NCBI GenBank assembly: GCA_951799445.1
Contig: OX637296.1
Location: forward strand, 4,650,001 to 4,714,000
Reading direction: 5' to 3'
DNA length: 64,000 nucleotides
Source: Pseudisothecium myosuroides
Lineage: Eukaryota > Streptophyta > Bryopsida > Hypnales > Lembophyllaceae
The position numbers and the translations under genes were made by a program. The notes under the pieces were generated by a model. The model made no database searches. It worked only from the letters and a program-made list of their open reading frames with translations, and was not told where the DNA came from. Positions 37,042 to 47,138 of this stretch are shown in pieces; position 1 is the stretch's first letter; every line of letters begins with the position of its first letter.

Positions 37042-38105
37042 CACTACAAGAGAAAGGGGTGTTTTAACCCCTAAAGGACCAAGGCCTTTTTCTGCCAAAA
37101 AACACTCAAAACTGCCATATCTATAGCAAAGAGTAAAAAAAATTGAAAATTGTTTTTCTTTCACATCTAACCATAGGATCTTACACCTAACTAGTATGGG
37201 AGTGTGTGGAAAAAATTTCAGAATTTTTTACCACACAAATTGCAAGATATTTGCACTTAAAGTGAAAAAAAACTAGTTTTTAGCACATTGCGGGACTAGA
37301 TTTTTTACTTTGAACATTTTTAACTTAAAATTTTTGCACTACAGAGTTTTGAGCTTTAAATCTTTATAGAGGAGAATTGAGTTGAGAGTCTAGAAAAATT
37401 CAAAAAAATTCAAAAAAACTTAACTATCATTCTTAAAAAAATTGTTAAATAGAAGTAGGTACGAGATAGAAGGAAAATCTAAAATATTAATATATTTTAG
37501 ATGGAATCAAAATGCACTAATCCCAATGGTGAGATTGTTCTAGCAAGTAAATCAGACCATGTAAAAAAAAATTGAAAAATTGAAAAAATTGCATTCAGAA
37601 ATGAATCCTACAAGTTATTTTTTTCAAGAAGATGCTCTAACTACCTGAAAAACAAGAATTGTCCATAACTTTCTCATAACATATCCGAATGAAATGAATC
37701 AAAGCTTTCTAGATAGACAAAAATATAATCTATGAGAAAAAAAAAACTTAATTCAAATTTTTGTCCATTTTTTTTTGTTGCCCGAGCTGCCCCCCGTCCC
37801 CTCGTTTGAGCTTATTTGGTCATAACTTTTTTTCCCGAGCACCGATTGTGAAAGGAATTATATTCCCACAAAGCTTATCAGTTTTTCTATTTCCAAAAAA
37901 AAATTCAAAAAACCACAACAAAATTTCAGCCCGCAGATACCTGCCCAAAAACGCATTTGTCCCCTGAAGGGACAATGGTCCTTTAGGGGTTAAAGTGAGT
38001 TTTTAAGTATGGTCCTAGACAATCTCCTAAAAGGTCATTACTTAAAATCATGTATCTAGGACTATACTTAAAAACTCACTTAAAACACCCCTTTCTCTTG
38101 TAGTG
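37042..38105. mobile_element. CACTA-type hairpin MITE carrying a nested TTAA element
   Basis: The left end is CACTACAAGAGAAAGGGGTG and the right end is its exact inverse. AAT flanks both sides (37039-37041, 38106-38108), the 3-bp duplication typical of CACTA elements. Without the 922-bp nested element and one TTAA, the host is only about 138 bp and folds into a nearly perfect hairpin. The half-copy at 1-167 is a relative with a longer stem. Confidence 0.88.
37068..37989. mobile_element. TTAA-bounded piggyBac-like MITE, copy B (922 bp), nested
   Basis: TTAA flanks both sides (37064-37067, 37990-37993). The ends are CCCCTAAAGGACCA and its inverse. It interrupts the left stem of the CACTA-type hairpin. 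The intact right stem of the host shows what the site looked like before insertion: one TTAA. The body matches copy A along its length. The 68-codon frame at 37761-37967 is chance. Confidence 0.87.
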
Positions 38106-38108
38106 AAT

Positions 38109-39865
38109 CTAGATATTACTGCAACTATTAAAATTTGACCACAACACTTGATAATTGTTATAGCTATTATATTTTTCAAAGAATTGTAGGGGCCTTTTTT
38201 TCTTTTCACTATCATTTCTTCGTATCTTTTCATTTCTTGTCAAATAACTAAGATGGATAGAGAACAAATTCTTTAAGCCATTAAATGATCCTAAACCACA
38301 TTAAATTTATCATTCATCCAAAGACTAAGATATTTGAATCTTCTAAAATCAATCTTTTTTTTATAGTCAATTTAATGAAATTGTGATAAATTTTCTTTAC
38401 AAGACAAAAGCTTAAAAAAACATGCCAAATTATAGAAAAGGATTAAGGCTTTTATGTGTTAAATAAACTAATGTGGAAGTGGCAATTTATGTACAACAAA
38501 GCTTGCCTAGTGCAAATTGTGACAGGTGTACTTCAAAAAGTCTAAAGTATTGAAGTATAATCTTGAAACTATCTTACCCTTTGCAAATGTGAAAATTCAA
38601 TCTTATTTTGATATTGATTATATATTGACAAAAAAAGAAATATTGAAGTATTTGCATTGAAGTCCACTATAATCACACTATCCATCAAGAAAAGTCATGC
38701 ATATCCATCCTATTAATTTAGCCACCTACATCCAAAAATTGAAACAAAAATAAATAGATTTGTTGAAGTGTGACCTTGCGATTCATCCCCTGTAATACAT
38801 TCAAAAAATAAATAACTTTGACATATAGTACACCATGCAAAATATTGATACACTATATGGTATGAAATACAAGTAAGTTTCAATTGTCCAATATCTATTG
38901 TAATCAAAAAATGATTTAGAAAAAATACACATGTGGTTGTGGACGTGTAATGAAAAAAATTCACTAGGGGATAATTAATTAAATAATATTCTCACTACCC
39001 ACTCTCAAAAGAGTCCGCTATAAAGTCACTATTATTTTGTCATAGTTCATTTGAATCATTGCAATTTCAATCATCATTTTTTGGGTAGCAAAAAATTGCT
39101 TGATGGAGAAAACTATTTCTTAAAATTTGAAGTTTTGACTAAAATTTAATTTTCTTATTACCAAACTTTTCACCCATCTTATTATTTTCATCCATTTTCA
39201 GTGTTTTTTCATTCATTAAAACACATTTCATTTAGTTACAACTACAAAATATTAACATTGATTGCCACCCTAACTCGAGCTCTAACTATATTCCAAATAT
39301 ATTAGGAAAAAAAAGGACAAACTTCAACAATTATATATTTAATATTGGACCAAACATTATTAAAATAAATAAGAGAATAATTTCTAATATGATTATTAAT
39401 AAACTCAACATTGATCTTAGATTGAATTTCATATTCCCAATTTTTTTGACATTTTGACAATCAATTGAACTCTACTACGAACTTTCCCAATGGACAACAA
39501 GTATTTCCTCTGTCTCAAAATAAATTTGGGGTTTCCTAAAAATGGTTAGATTAATGAGTGAGTTGTTTCTATTTTCAAGGAGATTGTGGAGATATTGTAG
39601 CTTCTACTAAACCCCACTAGGTGCGAAAGAATGGAAGTCTAAAGTAAAGTGGCAAAAGTGATTTTTTTTTGCCCTTTTTGGAATTGCTCTAGAGGTATTA
39701 AGTTTTGATCATTCTTCAAGCAATGTTGGTACAGTGACGTTATTTGATGTCCTCTGTATTCAATTCTGACAATGTCTTATGATTCAACTCTAAAAAATTC
39801 TCAACAAGAGATTTGTTAGTAGCAATTTTTATATAGTTTTGGGTTGAATTCTTTGCCTTTGGTTG
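38109..39865. other. Intergenic, no gene seen
   Basis: AT-rich; frames at 38048-38233 and 38713-38964 have no domain. Confidence 0.45.
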
Positions 39866-39873
39866 GTTAGAAG

Positions 39874-40138
39874 CAGGGCTTTTTTTTTTGGCTTTCTGGT
39901 GCCAGATTGCACCAGAAAAAAAAGTCTGGCTAAAAAAGATTATAAAAAATGCCAAAAAAATTGGATGAAATCGCCAGACAACGTTGAAATTTAAAAAAAA
40001 ATTAGATGAAATTGCCTAATTGTAGATGAAAACCATACTATACATCCAATAAGTGGATGAATGTTGCAATTTGGAGCACCACTATAACATTTTATATCGC
40101 CACTATGGCACTTCTTCAAAAATGAAAAAAAAGCCCTG
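39874..40138. mobile_element. hAT-type MITE, 265 bp, with 8-bp target duplication
   Basis: The left end is CAGGGCTTTTTTTTTT. The right end, reverse-complemented, is CAGGGCTTTTTTTTCA. The flanks 39866-39873 and 40139-40146 are both GTTAGAAG. CAGGG termini with an 8-bp duplication indicate the hAT superfamily. It differs in sequence from the 4168-4600 element. There is no coding capacity. Confidence 0.88.
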
Positions 40139-40320
40139 GTTAGAAGTTGCCTTTCAATTCATTTTGCAAGAATCAAATTGCTATATAGTCTTTGGAGTGT
40201 GACATCTGCAAATTCTTTTACTTCAGGGTGTTCGATCTAGCTTCAATTGTTGTCCATCAAGTTGTGGAGAGCCAATTTCGAATCTAATTTGAGACAAGTA
40301 AGGTAGGATGTTCTGAAATC

Positions 40321-40446
40321 GCATAGGCTCTAAAATTGCCCACCCTACTCAAATGTACATTGCTTGTACATGTTGCTTTTTCATAGCCTTCAACGATGTG
40401 TAAACAATGTACATTTTAGGGGGTGGACAATTTTAGAGCCCTATGC
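40321..40446. repeat. 126-bp inverted-repeat element
   Basis: GCATAGGCTCTAAAATTGCC at the left recurs in inverse at the right (ending GAGCCCTATGC), with one extra base. The inner parts also pair around AATGTACATT. It could be a very small MITE or a structured RNA gene; no further evidence is available. Confidence 0.5.
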
Positions 40447-40640
40447 CACTTCAACTTCAAAATTTCATAACTAACTCCAGAAAGCTCCAAAAAATATGAA
40501 ACGACTTAGGTTAGATGCCAATTCCTCTTGTCTTTCAAGGAAAATTTACTGAAAAATATTTTGAGGCATTTCACCTCCCCAAAAGTTAGTTTCAGCTCTT
40601 AAATTAGCGATCTATGGACCTCCTACCTTATATTTGGAAA
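40447..40640 (-). repeat. Dispersed repeat family R, diverged fragment
   Basis: Landmarks of family R appear in inverse orientation: CGACTTAGGTTAGATGCC (compare CCACTTGGGTTAGAATCC at 44.3 kb) and a final CCTCCTACCTTA. Confidence 0.45.
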
Positions 40641-40649
40641 CCATGGCCA

Positions 40650-42811
40650 TTTATTTCGAGACTGAGGGAGTACAACTTAACATCAAGTTCTTGTCTTGAG
40701 TGACCAATGGGAGAGCCGAAAAGCCTTCCACAGTCCAATCACAACAGCCCTTTACTCAGAAATAGAATGCTTCCACTCAAACCTCTTTAATGTCACAGTC
40801 CGTCCTTGTGCCCCCAAATGGACTGCAAGCCAGTAAGTGAGACAGCAGAGATATTCCTTACGTTCAGAAATAATACAAATGCTTACACTCAGACCTCTTT
40901 AATGTCACAGTCCTGGTGCTCCCAAATGGACAAGACAAGAAAGATATTTTTTACGTACAAAATGACACTATTCCTTAAAAACACTGGCCATCTCATTTCA
41001 GAAAATAGGCTAGTCGGGGGTCACAAAATATTAAAATTAAAATTAAAAAAACCCGGTATAAATATGGGTATGACTATGATCAAATACAATAGAACTTCTA
41101 ATAAACCTCACTCTCTGAAGTAATAAACCTCTCTGATATACTATAATGATAGTTGGTCTTGGTCCAAGCTACATTCAGAATATAGCAAGTGATTGCCATA
41201 CAACCACAGTGTGTGTGTGTCCAAGAGCATAGAAAGTTGGTTATTCTCTGACTCAAGTTGCCGTCTATGTGTGCGATGTGTCCTATGTTTTTTGTTTGTG
41301 TAGTAAGTGTCTTGTTTTATAATTTACACAATACGGTATGAAAAATCATTGTGAACTCATCAATGCAATGACTGTGAACTTTATTAATGCAATGACCCTC
41401 CCTAATTGTAATAACCTCTCTAATACAATGTGTGTGTCAAACCAGTCCCGACCCTCTTGCTTATTAGAAGTTATATTATGTAGATATAAATATGGATACA
41501 AATATGATGCACAAATATAAATGCAAATACATATATACATATATACACATACACACATGCATACATATGGTTGTTGATAAGATTGTAAATTATTCCTTAT
41601 CTTTTGTTAACAACTGGAGTTGAATACGTTAATACTTGAATTCTTGAAATCCTTGAAAACAAAAATAAAAAAATTGCACTAAGGTGCTTGATTTCAATTT
41701 TATTAATTGAGGCTTTGATACATTAAACAACTATCCATTCAAAAACACCATCGAGCTCCAACTAATCGCACTATTGGAGGCTCTGAGTATAGTTTGGTTA
41801 AGAATTTGGTATAAAGTTGTGAATCGCATACCCTCCTTGTACCTGACATGTACATTATTTAATGGATAAATCTATAACTTGCTCTAATTGATATTGACCC
41901 TTGGAATTTTTTATATAAAATTATTTTGAGAGGGGAGACAACTAATGGGAGAACGTAGTTGTCTATTTTCAAAAAATAGATAGTATGGAGTTAGTTGTAA
42001 GGAGTTTGAAGTCAAAATTTACTTGATCTCTAAAAGCTCTAAAATTCATATTATCGATGATGAAGGACTACCTCAAACTAATGTTTATTCCAAAGCTAAT
42101 TGTTCATTCATCCAAAATATTGTTTGAATTTCCACTAAACAATCTTATTTTCTAATAAGTTTGATGAAATTTGGATCAATACACAAGTTAAGTTAATTAG
42201 TACAAAAGTTTGAATACGGTTGTGCAAGATCCCTTCAAACAATGGATGAGGTCTAATGTACAAAATATGAACAATTGGATGCAATTTAGATGAAAATTGG
42301 ATGCAAGTAGATGAAAGTTGGATGGCAATTGAACTAATTGAGGTAGAGTGAACATAGTGCAAAACAACATTATATTGTTCTATCTAAAATATTGTAAACA
42401 TCTATATTGCACCAATGCACTTTGAAATTTATCTCAATTTCCATGCTAGTGTGAGTTAATGATATTATTGCAAGGCATACACTTTAGATCAATTTGTGTA
42501 GTATATTTGTACAAAGATATAAGAAAAATATGCAAAAATTCAAAATAAAAATAAAGTATTATCCTAAAGGGTTAATTGACATTCTAAATACTTGGTCACC
42601 TAATAAGTGGATGATGAATGTTGTAAAAATGAAAGTGTAAGTACTTCATCCATTTAGTATTCATCGAAGAAGCTTCAAAAAAGAACTCCATTATATCTTT
42701 CTTATCTTTTCTTTTTTGAAACACATGGACAAATTCCATTGATAAAGGAAAAAGTACACAAAATTCCATAGTATTTATACCTTAAGTTTGGATGTATTTT
42801 TTTTTTTGTGA
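40650..42811. other. Intergenic, no gene seen
   Basis: AT-rich, with a short AT/AC microsatellite at about 41520-41565 and a duplicated CAATGCAATGACTGTGAAC-like motif near 41360-41395. No supported gene. Confidence 0.45.
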
Positions 42812-42990
42812 CGTTGAGATCTCCCGGACCGTGTGCCCCGGGCTGCATGCTTGGTACCGTCGCAAAGCCCTTGGCGAGGAAGGGTGCACAGGCTTGGTTT
42901 CGTGGTGTTTGGACCCATGATGGGAAAGTTATTGAATTTTGAAGTTTTTATGAATTAAAAAATTAGAAAATTATTTTTACTTTTATTAAG
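42812..42990. repeat. Dispersed repeat S, GC-rich copy
   Basis: This segment aligns with 1198-1375 in the same orientation and is clearly GC-richer than its flanks. On the minus strand it ends in a run of A, as a retroposed (SINE-like) copy would. No convincing polymerase III boxes or target duplication were identified, so the class is open. Confidence 0.35.
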
Positions 42991-44425
42991 GAAATTAAGG
43001 AAGGCTTAGCCATCACTTTTGACATCCTAATGATTGTGGTAACGGCACAGGGTACACTAAGGTAGAAGGTTGTAAAACAGAGCGGGCATTAACCCCTAAA
43101 GGACCAAACACCATTTTTTGGCAACATAGCGATTTTGGGCAGCTCACTACGAATGGAAATTTTATTATTTTTCTTTGAAATTTTCACACAAAATGTGCCC
43201 GAGGTGTAGCTTCAAGGCCCAACAATTTTCATAACTTTTGACTACATGGTTTAAAAGTTATTGCATGATATGTAATTTTCCACGTTCGGCGGGCAGCCCG
43301 GGCAGCTGAAAAAAATTCTTTAAAAATAACTTTTTTGAAAAATAAAAATTTGAAATTGGTTCTTTAGGTTTATATATACATGGGAAGCTTTGAATCATTC
43401 CATTTGGATTAATGAATCAAAAGTTATGAGGATTCTTAGTTTGAGTGTAGTTATGGAATCTCTATTCTAAAATAAACTTTGAAGTCCTTTATTTAACTCA
43501 ATTTTCAATATTTTTGAAAAAAAATAAAAACATTGGATGTAGATTGTTTATTACAACATTACAACCATTGGGATTAGCATTTTTCAATTCCATAACGAAA
43601 TTCTTGACAATTTAGTATTTTGAGTCAATCTCTATCTCTTTCTACTTACTATTTTTTTCCTATATGTTGTACAATTCCAAATGATCTGAAATTTTTCAAG
43701 CATGTAGCCAACTTGACTTGAAAAATGAATCCAAAGAGTAACCACCATTTTGGACATTTTTTCATATAAATATGACCTTGTGAAGGGCAGCTGCCCGTTT
43801 TTTCGCAAGGACAAAAAAAGAGTTTTTGTCAATTCAAACGCTAATATTTTGCAATCCACATGGTGAAAAATTCTGAATTTTTTTCCACATCTTCTTAAAC
43901 CAGTGTACTACAAGATCCTATGATTACATGTGTTGAAAAATGTTTTTTTTCTAAAATTTGGTACTTGTATTAGAAATGACAGTTTTGGAGTGGTTTTGGT
44001 GAAAACATAGTCAAAAACCTTTAGGGGTTAAGAATGGACCCTATAAATGGCTGTGAAATGGACATGAATTGGTCAGTCTGAAATTGATTAGTATAGTCAT
44101 TGAATGAATCAAGGAAAAAAGACTTATTAATTGCAAGAGCCAATCATTCTCTTTGCTTTCCCCATTTTTATTTAGAATTGCAAGTGAACCCTTTATGAAA
44201 GACCTAGGGTCACAAATAGGGACCTACAACCCAACTCGTTTGGAAATTCATAAGTAATTCAAAAATGCTTGGAAAAATACGAAACCACTTGGGTTAGAAT
44301 CCTCATCAATTTCTCTATGTCTGAAAAATGAGCTAAAAATATTCCCGTCCAAGGAAATACATGAAAAAGGCGGACCAGCCCTTAGATGCCCCATTTTCTA
44401 AGCCTCCTACCTTAGTATCAATGGA
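42991..44425 (-). repeat. Dispersed repeat family R, copy 3 (inverted), with nested TTAA element
   Basis: 44040-44425 is the reverse complement of copies 1 and 2, ending CCTCCTACCTTAGTATCAAT. The portion beyond the nested element (about 43020-43088) matches copy 2 downstream of its single TTAA (CCTTCTACCTTA). The repeat is thus continuous across the insertion. Confidence 0.6.
43093..44027. mobile_element. TTAA-bounded piggyBac-like MITE, copy C (935 bp), nested in family R
   Basis: TTAA flanks both sides (43089-43092, 44028-44031). The ends are CCCCTAAAGGACCAAACA and, reverse-complemented, CCCCTAAAGGTTTTTGACT. Copy D shares the asymmetric subterminal sequences. Copies A and B are more distant but share internal blocks around CAGAATTTTT and ATTGCAA. 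It inserted into repeat R; copy R2 shows the empty site. Confidence 0.82.
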
Positions 44426-44465
44426 AACAAGAAATAATGCTCAAAATGATCTATGATGTATTGTA

Positions 44466-45338
44466 CAGTCCCCTACCCAAAGTTTCTGTGATTGCAAATC
44501 AGACCATTTTGTTTTTTTAACACAATAAAGAATGCACTTGACATTTTTAGTTTGCACATTCAACAATCATAGCTTACGCAATCCCCATCAAGCATATCAA
44601 ATTTTAGTTTCAAAAAAACCAAAATTCCAATTTTGGTGAATTTTTTCATTTAATTTTCATGGTTTTATATAATAATTCATAGAAAAATATTGGAGACGAA
44701 TTTTTTTTAATTCGATTGCGGATACATGTAGAAAACATCCATACACACATCTTTCCTTTAACAATCATCTCCAAAAAAGTTTCAATATTCTTTTTATAGA
44801 GATTTCAATATTGAGGAGACAATGTCCTAATTTTGGAAAATAAGTATTTCTTTATTGTAATTAGATTTTGGCAAAATAATTGCACCATCACATTCAAATG
44901 TATGAAATCAGCTACAGTATGAAGGACAAATAGAAAAATCTAATTACAATAAAGAGATACCTATTTTTCAAATTTAGGACATTGACACAGCAACATTGAA
45001 ATCTCTATATAGGGAACTGTGAAACTTTTTTGGAGATGCTTGTTGAAGAAAAAATGTTTGTATGGATGTTTCCTACATATATCTGCAATCGAATTAAAAA
45101 AATTCGTCTCCAGTATTTTTCTATGAATTATCATATACAACCATGAAAATTAAATGAAAAAATTCACCAAAAATGGAGTTTTGGGTTTTCTAAAACAAAA
45201 ATTTGGTATGCTTGATTGGAATTGTGTAAGATATGATTGTTGATTGTGCAAAACAAAAAATATCAAGTGCATTCTGCGTTGTGCAAAGGAAAGTGAATGA
45301 TCCAAATTGCAATCACGGAAACTTTTGGTAGAGGACTG
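44466..45338. mobile_element. 873-bp foldback element with ~405-bp arms (Tc1/mariner-like ends)
   Basis: 44466-44869 and 44934-45338 are inverted repeats of each other, roughly 85-90% alike by eye, around a 64-bp spacer. The element starts CAGTCCCCTACCCAAAG; the other end in inverse is CAGTCCTCTACCAAAAG. TA flanks both sides (44464-44465, 45339-45340). CAGT ends with a TA target fit the Tc1/mariner group. A transcript would form a very long double-stranded RNA. Confidence 0.8.
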
Positions 45339-45399
45339 TACTATAGATATTTTTGAAGATTGGTGATATACCCAATGAAGGGAGGTCAAATAGACTCGT

Positions 45400-47138
45400 T
45401 GCCCTTCATTGTGGATAGTTCAATGTGACTTGTTTTCAATATTCACCAAGACTTTTTCTCTTATTATTTGAGAGTTCAATATGCTTGCATCAATACCCAC
45501 TGGTTATTGTATTGGTTCACACGAAACTATTAACCCATGCAAGATGGGATGTCTTCAGTGATCAATACAAATAGGAGAGGGTAGGTGTAAATTTTTTCTA
45601 GTAGTGTGTGTTACAAAATGAACTTACAAATGGTTACAACTTTTTACAAGGGAGAAACACTTTTTTACCAATGATATTTGTGATGATTCTTCAACACAAA
45701 TAGCACTACACACAAATAGCACTAGTAGACATACAATGGCTATAAATACTCCTCTCTTGTAAAACATTATAACCATATGTACAGTTTGTAACACACAGTA
45801 ACAAGACAAATCAATGTAGCGTCTATTTGCTTAAGGTTGAGAAACTACACACTAATCTGCCCCAAGCCATTTACTGTGGTGAATGTCTTGACTTGCTTGT
45901 TAATGTCTGGAGCTGCACAATTTTATTGATATTTTTTAACAGAGAATTGGCAATTTGCCTTAGGTTTGAGATGGTAGCGTTCAGTGAGGATGTGGTGGCG
46001 GAGAACACGCTCATGCTCGGGGAGCATTCGGGTTGTTGGGGTCTCCGGAAAGCTAAAGAGGAGGAGGTTTTGTTTTTGAATTGGAAGGGACACACGGTCA
46101 ATTTTGCAACAGCCTGGGTGCGTGTGGATCATTTGCCTCTTTGATATCAGCAAGCGCTTTCAGTAAATTGACTAAAATCACATATTCACTGGAGACGAAA
46201 ATGTGTGGAGAATGCACTAGAGCTTGCAACAAAATGGCTGAAATCCAGTTGAGCAGTGGAGATGAAGAATGGGAGACATTGATGACTTCTTTAGAGGGTT
46301 CCAATCCTCACATTTGAACAAGTTTGCTTAAATTCAAATCATTGAGCGTTGGAGATGAACAATGGGAGACGTGGCTTCCTCAAAAGTCTTCCAATTAGAG
46401 CTTTCAACAACCGGGCTGAAACCAATTTTTTGAGCATTGGAGACAGAATGGGAGACACAAGAAGTTTGTTTAAAGAATGCGTTAGATATTGGCACCTAAC
46501 GTTGCATTTTTCGGTGCAAAGAGAACAGGGAAAAGGTGCAAGGGAATAGGGGCGAAGCTTAGAACTCAATGGAACTTCTATGACTTCCCATGTTGATGAC
46601 TTTTCGACATTAACCTAGTTCTATGTCACGTGTAGGCCTCTCAAGGACATGAGATTAGTCGATCCTTGAGAGAGTTTAGAAATTCTTTGATAGGCTGGAA
46701 ACTGTATATATTGTCTGTACATATCTTGCTACTCGGGCCAAACATTTTTATGCAGTTACTATTCCCAAAAGGCTAATTCAATTCTGTAAGACCATCATGG
46801 ATTGTTGTATGCACACTAGATGCTTTACTTGTTTTTACTGAGGCTAGTTTGGCTTTGTCAAGTCAGCATGTGCTTTACCCTTCTCCAAAAGCTACCCCTA
46901 AAAATTCTTGCCTAAAGTATACATGGTCTCAATAGGAGTTTGATTTTGGGTGCACCTATATCAACACTTTGAAAATTCATAGTTTATTCAAGGCGTTTCA
47001 AAAATACATTTAAAGAAGAGTTGGAATCCTCTTACAGTTGCTATCTAAGTCCCGAAAATTAATATAGTCTAATGATAAGAACCATGCTCAACTGTTTATT
47101 TGGATGCTATAAAAGGAGTATACATACCTCATCTGGTT
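45400..47138. other. Intergenic; remnant with three ~90-bp tandem repeats
   Basis: GAGATGAAGAATGGGAGA and variants recur at 46260, 46352 and 46440 with similar surroundings. Short frames on both strands at 45.8-46.6 kb overlap and carry no domain. I treat this as a decayed repeat-containing sequence rather than a gene. Confidence 0.4.

Noticed and set aside
37761..37967. 68-codon frame inside TTAA copy B
   Set aside because: Not conserved as a frame in copy A and too short for a transposase.
45827..46569. Several 66-105 codon frames on both strands
   Set aside because: They overlap each other, contain tandem repeats and lack consistent splice sites.
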